Of a stretch of 64,000 nucleotides of DNA, positions 35,405-45,185 are shown piece by piece. The notes below the pieces were generated by a model. That model was not told the origin of the DNA, did not search any database, and was given only the letters and a program-made list of their open reading frames with translations. A program made the position numbers and the translations under genes. Location of the stretch: the NCBI GenBank assembly GCA_003281405.1, contig QCCD01000007.1, forward strand, positions 1 to 64,000, read 5' to 3'. Every line of letters starts with the position of its first letter. Position 1 is the first letter of the stretch. Origin of the DNA: Prochlorococcus sp. AG-347-K16 (GTDB lineage Bacteria > Cyanobacteriota > Cyanobacteriia > PCC-6307 > Cyanobiaceae).

Positions 35405-36910
35405 TTGGCTGAAACTCACTGGAATAAGCTGGGTGCTTACCTTAAAGAAACACAAATATTAGGATCAATCCAAAATACACTTTATTGGGATCAGAATACT
35501 GGAATGCCAAAGAAAGGTGCTTCTTGGAGGTCTGAACAACTTACTTATATAGCAAAAGTATTGCATGAAAGGAATTCTTCCGAGGAATTTTCTAATTTAA
35601 TACAAACTGCTAAAAATGAACTAGAAGATATTGAACGAAATTCCGATAATCAACTTTTCATAAAAGATAAAGAAAGAAATATTAGTCTTTTATTGAAAGA
35701 ATTTAATAGACAAAGAAATTTAGATCCTAAATTAGTTGAGTCTCTATCAAAGGCAAAATCTAAAGGGTATGAAAGCTGGCAAGAAGCTAAGGAAAAATCA
35801 AATTTTAAAATTTTTCTTCCTTACTTTGAAGAATTAGTTAAATTGCGGATTGAAGAGGCAAAACAAATATCAGATCAATATTCACCATGGGAAACTTTAG
35901 CCCAACCCTTTGAGCCTGAATTAACTTTAAAGTGGCTGAATAAAATGTTTCAGCCTTTGAAAGACACTCTCCCAGAGTTGATTAGAGGGATTAATAAATC
36001 TAAGAAATATCACTGGGATTTGAGTCCAGAATCTCAACATAATTTATGTTCTCAATTACTTGATGAGTTTGGGAGAGATAAAGATCTAGTTGTTGTTGGT
36101 AAATCTCCCCATCCTTTTTCGATTACATTAGGGCCTAATGATTACAGGATTACGACAAGAATTGTTGAAGGTGAACCATTATCAAGTTTTTTAGCAACTG
36201 CCCATGAGTGGGGGCATTCTATTTATGAGCAGGGTTTGCCATCTCAAAGTCATCAATGGTTTGCTTGGCCTTTAGGTCAAGCAACCTCTATGGGTATTCA
36301 TGAAAGTCAATCTTTATTTTGGGAAAATAGAATAGTTAAATCCAAATCTTTTTCAAAAAGATTTTTTAACAAATTTGTTTCGGCTGGATGTTCTCATAAT
36401 AATTATTTAGAACTATGGAAATCTATTAATCATTTGAAAGCAGGATTAAATAGGGTTGAAGCGGATGAATTGACTTATGGCTTACACATATTAATAAGAA
36501 CCGAACTTGAAATAGATTTAATTGAAAGAGGGTTACCTGCTGAAGATATCCCAATAGAATGGAATAAAAGATATCATGAATTCCTAGGAATTAAACCATC
36601 TAATGATTCAGAAGGTTGTCTTCAAGATGTTCATTGGAGTGAAGGGGCGTTTGGATATTTTCCCTCATATTTGTTAGGACATGTTATAAGTGCGCAAATA
36701 TCTTCTCAAATGGAAAGAGACATAGGTTTAATTGACAACTTAATTGAAAATGGTGAATATCAAAAAATCATCTTTTGGTTAAAAAACAATATACATGAAT
36801 ATGGCAGATCAGTTAATTGTATGGAGTTGGTAAGATCTGTAACTAATGAAGAACTATCGCCAAACTACTTTATTAAACATTTAAGGTCTAAAATAAATGA
36901 TTTTTGCTGA
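35405..36910 (+). CDS. Thermostable carboxypeptidase, M32 (Taq) family
   Basis: Zinc metallocarboxypeptidase that removes C-terminal residues from peptides. The 501 residues are family length. The active site HEWGH is at 267-271, the third ligand region HESQSLFWEN follows, and HEFLGI and SEGAFGYFPSYLLGH motifs lie near the C-terminus. Translation appears to start with TTG at 35405, since an in-frame stop lies just upstream at 35387 and the next Met is well inside the fold. It is cytosolic, with no signal peptide. Confidence 0.93.
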   Translation: MAETHWNKLGAYLKETQILGSIQNTLYWDQNTGMPKKGASWRSEQLTYIAKVLHERNSSEEFSNLIQTAKNELEDIERNSDNQLFIKDKERNISLLLKEFNRQRNLDPKLVESLSKAKSKGYESWQEAKEKSNFKIFLPYFEELVKLRIEEAKQISDQYSPWETLAQPFEPELTLKWLNKMFQPLKDTLPELIRGINKSKKYHWDLSPESQHNLCSQLLDEFGRDKDLVVVGKSPHPFSITLGPNDYRITTRIVEGEPLSSFLATAHEWGHSIYEQGLPSQSHQWFAWPLGQATSMGIHESQSLFWENRIVKSKSFSKRFFNKFVSAGCSHNNYLELWKSINHLKAGLNRVEADELTYGLHILIRTELEIDLIERGLPAEDIPIEWNKRYHEFLGIKPSNDSEGCLQDVHWSEGAFGYFPSYLLGHVISAQISSQMERDIGLIDNLIENGEYQKIIFWLKNNIHEYGRSVNCMELVRSVTNEELSPNYFIKHLRSKINDFC

Positions 36911-36973
36911 AACATTAATTTTAAAGAATTTGGTTAGGTGTGAGGATGTAAGATAAATAAAAATAATTTCTTG

Positions 36974-37561
36974 ATGGCAAATCTAAATCAGCCCCCAAGC
37001 AGGGTTACCCCCAATTTATTGCACATACTAAATGCTTTCACTGATAGCTCAAATACAATAATAAATACTATTGTTGAATTGAACTCTAATACCATAAATA
37101 AATATGAATTAATTACAGAAACGGGTCATCTTAAACTTGATAGGGTAGGTTATTCATCACTTGCGTATCCTTTTGCTTATGGATGTATTCCAAGGACATG
37201 GGATGAAGATGGAGATCCACTTGATGTAGAAATTGTTGGAGTAACTGAGCCATTGATACCCGGATCTATTGTAGAAGCAAGGATTATTGGGGTGATGAAA
37301 TTTGATGATGGTGGGGAGGTTGATGATAAGGTAATAGCGGTTCTCGCGGATGATAAAAGAATGGATCATATCTCAAGTTATGAAGACCTTGGAGATCATT
37401 GGTTAAAAGAAACAAAGTATTATTGGGAGCACTACAAAGATCTAAAAAAACCAGGAACATGTACTGTAAATGGTTTTTTTGGTATAGAAGAAGCTGTTAA
37501 AGTGATTAAAGATTGTGAAGAGAGATACAAAAAAGAAATTGATCCTAAATTAGTAAATTAA
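36974..37561 (+). CDS. ppa: Inorganic pyrophosphatase, family I (complete active site)
   Basis: Hydrolyses pyrophosphate to phosphate, driving biosynthesis. From ATG at 36974 the protein has 195 residues. Aligned by eye to the E. coli enzyme, the active site is intact: VELNSNTINKYEL (Glu20, Lys29, Glu31 positions), LDR, YPFAYG, DGDPLD (Asp65, Asp67, Asp70), DDGGEVDDK (Asp97, Asp102, Lys104) and EHYKD (Tyr141, Lys142). An N-terminal extension precedes the core. The second pyrophosphatase-like gene at 52.3 kb has lost two of these residues. The gene converges with hemC, 6 bases apart. Confidence 0.93.
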   Translation: MANLNQPPSRVTPNLLHILNAFTDSSNTIINTIVELNSNTINKYELITETGHLKLDRVGYSSLAYPFAYGCIPRTWDEDGDPLDVEIVGVTEPLIPGSIVEARIIGVMKFDDGGEVDDKVIAVLADDKRMDHISSYEDLGDHWLKETKYYWEHYKDLKKPGTCTVNGFFGIEEAVKVIKDCEERYKKEIDPKLVN

Positions 37562-37567
37562 CAAATT

Positions 37568-38518
37568 TTATTTTTCTCTAAATTTTTCAAATATTTCGCT
37601 TAGTATTTCTTCGGCGCCTTGCTGCTTTAATTTTTTAGCTAGTTCTTTGCCTACTTCTTCGGGATCATTAATATTGCCAATATATTGATCTTTAATAAGC
37701 CTTTCTCCATCAAGAGATGCAACCATACCAGTAAGGCAAAGTTGTTCATTCTGAATTTTACTATTCACACCTATTGGGACTTGGCAACCACCTTCAAGCT
37801 CTCTTAAAAAAGCCCTTTCTGCTAGACATCTTTGACTGGTGGGTTTATCTTCTAAGATATTTATAATTTCTAAAACTTTTTTATCATCAGATTTACATTC
37901 GATGCCTAGTGCTCCTTGGCCAACGGCATGAAGGGAAACTTCACTTGGGATAATCTGGTGAATTCTTGATTCAAAGCCTAATCTCTTTAAACCAGCTGCC
38001 GCAAGAATTATACAATCAAATTCTCCTGCATCTAATTTTTCAATTCTTGTAATAACATTTCCCCTAATATCTTTGAAAACAAGATGTGGGTACTTATTTC
38101 TTAATTGTGCAAGTCTTCTTAGGGAGCTTGTTCCAACAATCGAACCTTCAGGCAAGTTTTCTAATTTATAACAGTCATTTTTTTTGTTTACTACTAAAGC
38201 ATCTGCAGGATCCTCCCTTTTTGTAATGCATCCTAATTTAAGGCCATTAGGCAAATTGGTTGGTAAATCTTTTAGAGAATGTACTGCTATATCTGCATGG
38301 CCTACGAGCATTTGTGCTTCAAGTTCTTTTGTGAATAAGCCTTTGTCGCCTATTTTTGCTAAGGCTACATCAAGGATTTTGTCACCTTGAGTTGCCATAG
38401 CTTCTATAGATACCTCTAAATTGGGAATATTCCTTTCTAGTTGATCTTTTACCCATAAAGTTTGAACCATTGCTAGCTTACTTCTTCTACTAGCTATTTT
38501 TAGCTTAAAATTAGTCAT
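37568..38518 (-). CDS. hemC: Hydroxymethylbilane synthase (porphobilinogen deaminase)
   Basis: Joins four porphobilinogens into hydroxymethylbilane using a dipyrromethane cofactor. The 316 residues are standard. The [13 protein letters not shown] start, [14 protein letters not shown] and the cofactor cysteine in [11 protein letters not shown] are present. The sigma factor gene lies 97 bases upstream in the same direction. Confidence 0.97.
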   Translation of the reverse strand: MTNFKLKIASRRSKLAMVQTLWVKDQLERNIPNLEVSIEAMATQGDKILDVALAKIGDKGLFTKELEAQMLVGHADIAVHSLKDLPTNLPNGLKLGCITKREDPADALVVNKKNDCYKLENLPEGSIVGTSSLRRLAQLRNKYPHLVFKDIRGNVITRIEKLDAGEFDCIILAAAGLKRLGFESRIHQIIPSEVSLHAVGQGALGIECKSDDKKVLEIINILEDKPTSQRCLAERAFLRELEGGCQVPIGVNSKIQNEQLCLTGMVASLDGERLIKDQYIGNINDPEEVGKELAKKLKQQGAEEILSEIFEKFREK

Positions 38519-38615
38519 TAAATATTATTTTGAGTTTGAATTAAAAATTAAGTCGAATTTATTTTAAGCTATTATTTTGCCAGTTTTTAAAGCTAATTAT
38601 TATACTTAACTTTTT

Positions 38616-39800
38616 TTATTTTATATATTCTTTTAAAACCCCATTTCGATTTGGATGTCTAAGTTTTCTTAGGGCTTTTGCCTCTATTTGTCTAATTCTT
38701 TCTCTCGTCACATCAAAAATCTGGCCAATTTCTTCAAGAGTTTTCATTCTTCCATCATCAATTCCATATCTTAATCTGAGAACATCTCTTTCTCTTGGAC
38801 TAAGAGTGGCTAATACTCCTTCCAAATCTTCTCTTAGTAAAGTTTTAGAAACATCTTGCTCTGGATTTTCTATATCGGCCTCTATAAAGTCTCCTAGTCT
38901 TGAGTCTTCTTCTTTCCCTATTGGAGTTTCTAAAGAAATAGGAAGTTGAGCACTTTTAGCTATAAATCTTAATTTTTCGATTGTCATTTCCATACTCTCA
39001 GCGATTTCTTCTTCACTAGGTTTCCTGCCAAATTCTTGGCTAAGAACTTTTGTGGTTTTTTTTATTCTGGATATTGTCTCGTATAAGTGAACTGGCAATC
39101 TAATAGTTCTACTTTGATCCGCAATTGCTCTTGTAATGGCTTGGCGAATCCACCAAGTTGCATATGTAGAGAACTTATAACCTTTTTCATGGTCGAATTT
39201 TTCCGCTGCCCTAATTAGACCCAAACTTCCTTCTTGGATTAAATCTTGAAATGATAAACCTCTGTTCATATATTTTTTAGCAATGGAAACAACTAATCTT
39301 AAATTTGATTGAACCATTTTTTCTTTAGCTCTCCTCCCTAAGAGAAGTCTTCTTCTAAATTTGGGAAGGGGCATATCTATTAACTCGGCCCATTCTCTTA
39401 CAGATGGGAAATGTCCTTTTTCTGACTCATATTGAGTTGCTAGCTCTTCTAATTGGAGTAAGTCAGCAATTTTTCTTGCAAGCTCAATTTCTTCATCTGG
39501 TCTTAAAAGTCTAATTCTTCCAATTTCTTGGAGATAAACTCTTATTGAATCTTCAGTGTAGATACCTTTTGGCCCAAGTTTTATATTCCCGAGCCCTTTA
39601 TCTTCTTCTTCAGAATCACTAAATTCATTATTGTTATTTTCAATATTGCTTTCGTTTAATTCAGCAGATGTCTGTATAGTTTGATTGTTTTTATTACTAT
39701 CATCTTCAACTACTGTTTCTAAATTTGTATTAATTTTTTTATTGATCTTTTTTTTTGAACTAGGCTTGGAATTCTTTGATTCTGCTGCGACTGGACACAT
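38616..39800 (-). CDS. rpoD: Principal RNA polymerase sigma factor, sigma-70 group 1
   Basis: Directs RNA polymerase to housekeeping promoters. The 394 residues hold an acidic, Asn-rich N-terminal region (about 1-80), region 1.2 with [17 protein letters not shown], region 2 with [21 protein letters not shown] and [14 protein letters not shown], and region 4 with [15 protein letters not shown] and [19 protein letters not shown]. This fits the cyanobacterial SigA form rather than the shorter group 2 factors, though paralogues elsewhere cannot be excluded. The 322-base region upstream faces priA and contains a candidate RNA gene. Confidence 0.95.
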   Translation of the reverse strand: MCPVAAESKNSKPSSKKKINKKINTNLETVVEDDSNKNNQTIQTSAELNESNIENNNNEFSDSEEEDKGLGNIKLGPKGIYTEDSIRVYLQEIGRIRLLRPDEEIELARKIADLLQLEELATQYESEKGHFPSVREWAELIDMPLPKFRRRLLLGRRAKEKMVQSNLRLVVSIAKKYMNRGLSFQDLIQEGSLGLIRAAEKFDHEKGYKFSTYATWWIRQAITRAIADQSRTIRLPVHLYETISRIKKTTKVLSQEFGRKPSEEEIAESMEMTIEKLRFIAKSAQLPISLETPIGKEEDSRLGDFIEADIENPEQDVSKTLLREDLEGVLATLSPRERDVLRLRYGIDDGRMKTLEEIGQIFDVTRERIRQIEAKALRKLRHPNRNGVLKEYIK

Positions 39801-39967
39801 AATTGACTCCTTTCTACGGTGAATTTAACTAGATAAAATTTTATTTAGGGCTAATTTGAACATTTAGTAGTAAAGTCCCCTTATTGTTTAAAAAACTTTT
39901 TCACAAAATGAGAATTAAGAAAAGTTTTCTAAATTGTTGAAAAATTTAAATAGTGCTATAGATTACC
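39801..39967. promoter_or_regulatory. Upstream region of the sigma factor gene with a candidate promoter
   Basis: AT-rich intergenic DNA. On the plus strand a TTGTTG at 39934-39939 and a TATAGAT at 39957-39963 are 17 bases apart, a good sigma-70 fit that would start transcripts near 39968-39970, at the edge of the structured element described next. The rest presumably holds the minus-strand sigma factor promoter, which I cannot place. Confidence 0.4.
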
Positions 39968-40066
39968 TAAAGTAAAAAGTCTTGGGATTTCTCAGACAGG
40001 CAGATCATTTTTGAATTTTCAGTCAATGATCGGAGCTTCTTGTCTCCCTTAAGAGCAGGATACTTA
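39968..40066 (+). ncRNA. Candidate structured small RNA between the sigma factor gene and priA
   Basis: About 100 bases fold by eye into one long, interrupted hairpin. The closing stem pairs TAAAGTA (39968-39974) with TACTTA (40061-40066), one base bulged. Next, CTTGGGA (39981-39987) pairs with TCCC and AAG in 40045-40053; GACAGG (39995-40000) pairs with CTTGTC (40039-40044); and GATCATT (40003-40009) pairs with AATGATC (40025-40031). The element is clearly richer in G+C than its flanks. A fitting promoter lies just upstream. It could be a small RNA, for instance a 6S-like RNA, or the leader of priA. No open frame of note runs through it. The identity is not established. Confidence 0.45.
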
Positions 40067-40122
40067 CAATGTGCAAAAAACACTTTGTGGAATGTTCAAC
40101 AATCCAATACTAAGAAAAAGTT

Positions 40123-42399
40123 TTGAAGCCGGCAAGTAATCAGTTATTAAATATCTCCTATAAATTGGAAATTTTGCTTGATATTGGTAGTAGTAATGAA
40201 AGCTTTTACTATTTAGATGGAAATAATCTTGGAGCAGAAGTTGGAGATATTGTAAGTGTGAGACTAAGGGGGAGATTGTTGAATGGGTTGGTGATCTCCA
40301 AAAAAGACTTTTCGACAATCAATAATGATGAATCAAATATTACTGGAGGAAAAAGCATAAGATATTTGTTTGTTGAAGGTATTTTGCAGAAAAGAATAAT
40401 TGATGAATCTTGGAGAGAATTGATAGACTCCCTAGCCTCTTTTTATATGGTTAGTAATTTAAAAATGTTTAAAACTGCATTTCCTCCTGGCTGGATTGGT
40501 AAATATAAAAATTTCTCTAAAGGTTTAAAAGATCAAATATGGATTGAAACTAAAAAAGAATTTGATATTAAGAAAAATGGATTAACCAAAAAAGAATTTT
40601 TTTTAATGGATACTTTATCTAAAAAAGGTAATTGGCAAAGTGAATTAATAAAGTCTGGTTTTAATTACACTCTAATTAACTCAATGGTTAGTAAAAACTA
40701 TCTTGCTAAATCTAAAAGAAAAAAAAATATAAATAGTAAATTAAATTTCTTTGTAAAAGATCATATCGCAACGAAAAAACCAAATCTTACAAATGAGCAA
40801 AAAATTGCATTTCAAGAATTTCAAACAATGAAACCAGGAGATGCATTACTTCTTTGGGGCGAAACAGGTTCAGGTAAAACAGAAGTGTATATGAGAATTG
40901 CTGAAGATCAATTTCTTAAGAAAAAAAGTTGTTTGATACTAGCACCAGAAATTGGATTAATTCCTCAACTTATTGATAGGTTTAGTAGGCGATTTAATAA
41001 TGTCGTTTACGAATATCATAGTAACTGTTCTCCCGATCATAGAACTTTAGTTTGGAAGAAAATTATTAATGCTAATGAACCTTTAATAGTAATAGGTACA
41101 AGGTCTGCAGTTTTTCTTCCAATCAAAAATCTGGGATCAATAATAATGGATGAAGAACATGATGTTTCTTATAAGCAAGATAGTCCTATGCCTTGCTATG
41201 ACGCGAGAGAGATTGCTATTGAAATAGTAAAAAGGAATTCTGCAAAGTTAATTTTTGGGAGTGCAACCCCATCAATGAAGACTTGGAAAAAGTGTATTTT
41301 TGAAAGGAATTTTAAATTGGTAAGAATGATTCAAAGGATATCCAGTAATGAGACTCCTGAAATAAAAATTATTGATATGCGGGATGAGTTCAAGAAGGGA
41401 AATATGAAAATTTTTTCCAATGAATTATTACAATTGCTTCCTCAACTACGCTTAAAAAAAGAGCAAGCAATAATTTTGATCCCTAGGAGGGGGCATAGTG
41501 GATTTTTAAGTTGTAGAAATTGCGGATATTTAATAAATTGCCCCAACTGTGACGTTCCTTTATCAGTTCATCTCGGATCACAAGGGAAAAAATGGTTAAG
41601 GTGTCATTGGTGTGATCATAAATCAAGATTGATCAATCGTTGCCCATATTGTCATTCAACTGCTTTCAAACCTTTTGGAATTGGCACGCAAAGGGTAATA
41701 GAGTTTTTAAATGAAGAATTTCCTGACTTAAGAGTACTGCGCTTTGATAGAGATACAACTTCAGGAAAGGATGGTCATAGAGATATTCTTTCAAAGTTTT
41801 CTAAAGGTGATGCTGATATTCTTGTCGGTACTCAGATGTTGGCAAAAGGTATTGACATCCCCAATATTACTCTTTCAGTAGTGATTGCAGCAGATGGGTT
41901 GCTTCATCGCCCAGATATTTCAGCTGAAGAAAAATCATTACAATTATTTTTGCAAGTAGCAGGAAGGGCCGGCAGGGCCCAAAAAAAAGGGAAAGTAATT
42001 TTTCAAACATATAAACCTAACCACCCGGTGATTTCGTATCTTCAAAAAAGAGATTATGAAAGATTCTTAATTGAAAACTCGAGATTGAGAAAGGATGCTA
42101 ATTTATTTCCATTTTGTACAATTTGCCTACTTAAATTATCAGGTGAAAATTATGAATTAACTGAGTCAATTGCAATAAAATTAGCAAAATATCTACTCAG
42201 TTTTTGTGAGAAAAAGAACTGGAAATTAATTGGTCCTGCCCCTAGTTTAATAGCTAAAGTCGGTAAAAAATTTAGATGGCAGATATTAATACATGGTCCT
42301 GAAGGAACAAAGATACCTTTACCTGATAGATCAATATTATGGAAACTTATTCCAAAAAATGTTTTTTTAACAATAGATGTTAATCCAGCAGAGTTATAA
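40123..42399 (+). CDS. priA: Primosomal protein N', replication restart helicase
   Basis: 3'-5' DNA helicase that reloads the replisome at stalled forks. The 758 residues contain the DNA-binding N-terminal region, Walker A WGETGSGKTEVYM near residue 247, the DEEH box in IIMDEEHDVSYKQ, two zinc-binding clusters with CRNCGYLINCPNCD and CHWCDHKSRLINRCPYCH, and the helicase C motifs GTQMLAKGIDIP and QVAGRAGR. TTG at 40123 looks like the start, as no ATG precedes the conserved region. Its TAA stop abuts the stop of the convergent DUF3153 gene. Confidence 0.95.
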   Translation: MKPASNQLLNISYKLEILLDIGSSNESFYYLDGNNLGAEVGDIVSVRLRGRLLNGLVISKKDFSTINNDESNITGGKSIRYLFVEGILQKRIIDESWRELIDSLASFYMVSNLKMFKTAFPPGWIGKYKNFSKGLKDQIWIETKKEFDIKKNGLTKKEFFLMDTLSKKGNWQSELIKSGFNYTLINSMVSKNYLAKSKRKKNINSKLNFFVKDHIATKKPNLTNEQKIAFQEFQTMKPGDALLLWGETGSGKTEVYMRIAEDQFLKKKSCLILAPEIGLIPQLIDRFSRRFNNVVYEYHSNCSPDHRTLVWKKIINANEPLIVIGTRSAVFLPIKNLGSIIMDEEHDVSYKQDSPMPCYDAREIAIEIVKRNSAKLIFGSATPSMKTWKKCIFERNFKLVRMIQRISSNETPEIKIIDMRDEFKKGNMKIFSNELLQLLPQLRLKKEQAIILIPRRGHSGFLSCRNCGYLINCPNCDVPLSVHLGSQGKKWLRCHWCDHKSRLINRCPYCHSTAFKPFGIGTQRVIEFLNEEFPDLRVLRFDRDTTSGKDGHRDILSKFSKGDADILVGTQMLAKGIDIPNITLSVVIAADGLLHRPDISAEEKSLQLFLQVAGRAGRAQKKGKVIFQTYKPNHPVISYLQKRDYERFLIENSRLRKDANLFPFCTICLLKLSGENYELTESIAIKLAKYLLSFCEKKNWKLIGPAPSLIAKVGKKFRWQILIHGPEGTKIPLPDRSILWKLIPKNVFLTIDVNPAEL

Positions 42400-43509
42400 T
42401 TACTTTGATGGAAGTTGAGGTAAATCTGAACCTAATTTAAATCTATAGAATCTTAATAAAAAAGCCAGTATTATAATTATTAAGATAATAGATATCCCAA
42501 TCAAGAGTTTGTTGAGGCTCCAGAAAGAAAATTCAAGACTATTTATCTGCCCCTGATTTAAATCCCAAATTATTAGGTTTTTTGTAATTTCTAAATTTGA
42601 ATTATTTTTATCGGTCAGGATAGTTTTATTAGGGTGAATAATTTTGAAACTGAGTTCTAAATTATCAATGTCTTTAATAGAATTTAGATCCAAATCTAAC
42701 TTGTAAAAGTATTTTTTAAAAAAAATAAAGTTTTTTTGAGTAGTATTAATTTCTATATTTGTTGATTCTCCCGCTAACTTTCCAGCTGTATTTTGGGTGA
42801 TTTTAAGGACTTGCTTTGTATCCTCTAAATTGAGATTTTTATGTTTCAAAGAAAAGGTTGATTCGTCTTGTTCAATTTCTGCGTCAGGAAAAATATCTTT
42901 CATCTTCTCTTCAAATTTTAATTGCCAAGGAAATTTCTTTATGTATTTACTCTCTATAACTAAATTATTAGTTATTGAATCAAGTTCACTAAGATCAAGG
43001 GTATCCTCAATTTTTACACAGCCACTTAAAAGTGGAATTAATAATAATAGTATTAAAAAAATGATCAGTGAAAAGCCTTTCTGAAAGGGTTTTGTTTCAC
43101 CAGTTGGTGTCTCAGTTACATTAATAAATTTTTTTTTCTTCAATACCTCCTTTTTTTTGCGCAGCGAGTTAAGAGATTTTTTATTGAATGATGGGTCGCT
43201 TTCAAACTGTACGTTCCAATTTTCTGGCTTTTTAATGTCAGGAGAGTCTATAACTTCCATCAAATATTTTGCATTTTCTCTCGTCTTATTATCGTAAGAT
43301 TTTAGAAGTTCTTTACAAAAACTTTTAGCCTCCTCCCTTTTATTGATACCACATAGAGCAGTAATTAAGATTGTTCTTAAATTTACTCCCTCTTTGCTTG
43401 ATAAAGGAAATGATTCGATTATGGGCAAAAGAAATTCAATGCAATAATGATATTCACCTTTAGCTAAAGCAAGTTCGACTTTTTCTAAAACTTGCTCATA
43501 AGTTTTCAT
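42400..43509 (-). CDS. DUF3153-type protein with TPR-like N-terminus and internal lipobox
   Basis: A 369-residue protein in three parts. Residues 1-90 are helical and TPR-like (YEQVLEKVELALAKGEYHYC onward). After a basic linker, residues about 145-164 form a hydrophobic stretch ending in LLSGC, the pattern of a lipobox, with Cys164. The rest matches the cyanobacterial DUF3153 family and ends with another membrane helix at about 335-357 and a short tail. Either Cys164 is only a membrane segment residue, or the lipoprotein domain has been joined to a cytosolic domain. Function is unknown. It is 3 bases after argB in the same direction. Confidence 0.75.
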   Translation of the reverse strand: MKTYEQVLEKVELALAKGEYHYCIEFLLPIIESFPLSSKEGVNLRTILITALCGINKREEAKSFCKELLKSYDNKTRENAKYLMEVIDSPDIKKPENWNVQFESDPSFNKKSLNSLRKKKEVLKKKKFINVTETPTGETKPFQKGFSLIIFLILLLLIPLLSGCVKIEDTLDLSELDSITNNLVIESKYIKKFPWQLKFEEKMKDIFPDAEIEQDESTFSLKHKNLNLEDTKQVLKITQNTAGKLAGESTNIEINTTQKNFIFFKKYFYKLDLDLNSIKDIDNLELSFKIIHPNKTILTDKNNSNLEITKNLIIWDLNQGQINSLEFSFWSLNKLLIGISIILIIIILAFLLRFYRFKLGSDLPQLPSK

Positions 43510-43512
43510 GTG

Positions 43513-44364
43513 TTAGGCGACTATCATTGTACCTATTCCGGAATTTGTAAAAATCTCAAGAAGTAATGAATGTTCTATTCTTCCATCAATTATGTGAGCT
43601 GCTTTGACTCCTTGGGCTAAAGCTCTTATACAGCATTCTGTCTTTGGAATCATCCCTTCAGTCACAATTTTTTTATCAATAAAATCCCTTGCCTCTTTGA
43701 GATTAGTTTTTTCAACAAGACTATTTTTGTTATCTTTTTCTTTTAAAATTCCTTGAGTATCAGTAAGAAGAATAAGTTTTTCTGCATTTATTGCAGCAGC
43801 AATTTCTCCAGCGACAAAATCTGCATTAATGTTATGAGAAATACCCTCCAAGGTTGATCCAATGCTTGAAATAATTGGGATGTATCCTTTAGAAATAAGA
43901 GGATCTAATATTTCAGGATTGATTTTTGTAACCTCTCCCACTAATCCATGGCTACCATCTCCAAGTTCTCTTGATTGAATTAAATTGCCATCAAGACCTG
44001 ATATTCCCACGGCTAAGGATCCAGTTTTATTAATCCCTTTTACAATTTGTTTGTTAACTCTACCCATTAGAACCATCTCGACAATTTCCATTGTTTTTTG
44101 ATCAGTAATTCTTAATCCATTTTCGAATTTAGGAGATATTTCTAATTTCTTTAACCAATTATTAATCTCTGGTCCACCTCCATGAATTACTATCGGACAA
44201 ACCCCAACGGTTGATAAAAGTGCAATGTCTCTAAAAAAAGCATTTTTTAAATTATCATTTTCCATAACAGAACCACCATACTTGATAACAATTTTTCTAC
44301 CTGAGAAACTTTGTATATATGGAAGTGCTTCGCTTAATATTGATACTCTTTGAGAATCATTCAT
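43513..44364 (-). CDS. argB: Acetylglutamate kinase
   Basis: Second step of arginine synthesis, phosphorylating N-acetylglutamate; in cyanobacteria it is the classic target of the PII signal protein. The 283 residues include VIKYGGSVM at the start, [17 protein letters not shown] and the late GTEGMIPK-like [11 protein letters not shown] region. The C-terminus of about 20 residues is of the arginine-sensitive hexameric type. The DUF3153 gene follows 3 bases later. No PII gene is in the window. Confidence 0.97.
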   Translation of the reverse strand: MNDSQRVSILSEALPYIQSFSGRKIVIKYGGSVMENDNLKNAFFRDIALLSTVGVCPIVIHGGGPEINNWLKKLEISPKFENGLRITDQKTMEIVEMVLMGRVNKQIVKGINKTGSLAVGISGLDGNLIQSRELGDGSHGLVGEVTKINPEILDPLISKGYIPIISSIGSTLEGISHNINADFVAGEIAAAINAEKLILLTDTQGILKEKDNKNSLVEKTNLKEARDFIDKKIVTEGMIPKTECCIRALAQGVKAAHIIDGRIEHSLLLEIFTNSGIGTMIVA

Positions 44365-44428
44365 TATTAAAATTCATTAAAACTTGATTGAATTGAGAAA
44401 TTAGGTTTTTACAAATATATCCCTATAT

Positions 44429-44959
44429 TCAATAAAAGAGAATAAAATCAAATTCTTTTTTATTATCGTCGATAATAAATTCTGATTCAAGACCTTTGAC
44501 GAAAAACCTATTTAATCTTTCTTGTTTTTCAATCCATTTTTCTAGAGGGACAGCATTTAATTCGAAACGCATTCTGAGACCATTTTTTTCTTCCTTTGAA
44601 ATTTCTTCTATTTCTTTTAATTGAGGGGGGTTATCCTCGTCCCACAAATTTAAAGATTCTAATGACGATTCAAGATGAGCTTTTATCCCATACCTCCATC
44701 TTGTTACATCCTTAACTAATGCTGTTAGTTCTTTTGGTCTATTAAATTTATTTGTCGCAAAATTTGTTTTGTCAAATAACTCTACAGGAGGTATTTCGGA
44801 AGTCTTTAAGCCTAAGCCAATTAGGAAGATAGGTACTCCATAAAAAAAAGTAGGTACACTTAAATTCACTGAGTCTGTAAAATAAGCAGTCATTCCAACA
44901 AAAGCTAATATACCCCCAGCGGTTACGATTAAGTTTCCAGGCGATAAGTATTTCTTCAT
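44429..44959 (-). CDS. DUF2854 family membrane protein
   Basis: A 176-residue protein with two hydrophobic segments (about 9-27 and 36-52, IVTAGGILAFVGMTAYF and TFFYGVPIFLIGLGLK) and a soluble C-terminal domain with VTRWRYGIKAHLESSLESL and LNAVPLEKWIEKQERLNRFF. It belongs to the DUF2854 family of cyanobacteria and plastids. The role is not known. It is divergent from the next small gene with about 42 bases between the starts. Confidence 0.85.
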   Translation of the reverse strand: MKKYLSPGNLIVTAGGILAFVGMTAYFTDSVNLSVPTFFYGVPIFLIGLGLKTSEIPPVELFDKTNFATNKFNRPKELTALVKDVTRWRYGIKAHLESSLESLNLWDEDNPPQLKEIEEISKEEKNGLRMRFELNAVPLEKWIEKQERLNRFFVKGLESEFIIDDNKKEFDFILFY

Positions 44960-45001
44960 TTTGATTTAGTAGAATGAGTTTTAAATGTGCTAACAAGTAT
45001 T

Positions 45002-45184
45002 ATGCAAGATCCTAATACTGCAAATCAAGGAGATTTAATTTTTAAACTTGATCAAGATAGAGCATGGCTACTAGAAAATCTTGATAAGGGTAAATGGCCA
45101 GAAATCAGAACCGAACTTGCCGCGCTTGAAAGAAAAATAAGCAAATTAATTATAAGTGTTCAAGAAAATAATGTTGATATTTGA
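45002..45184 (+). CDS. Small cyanobacterial hypothetical protein
   Basis: A 60-residue soluble, helical protein from ATG at 45002 (GTG at 44987 would add five residues). It includes FKLDQDRAWLLENLDKGKWP and LAALERKISKLIISVQEN, suggesting a coiled coil. It is one base from the end of the convergent ssb gene. Family unknown. Confidence 0.68.
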   Translation: MQDPNTANQGDLIFKLDQDRAWLLENLDKGKWPEIRTELAALERKISKLIISVQENNVDI

Positions 45185-45185
45185 T

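Noticed and set aside
40064-40318. 84-residue minus-strand ORF over the candidate RNA and the priA start
   Set aside because: Composition is Ser/Tyr/His-rich low complexity, it overlaps priA, and no start context supports it.
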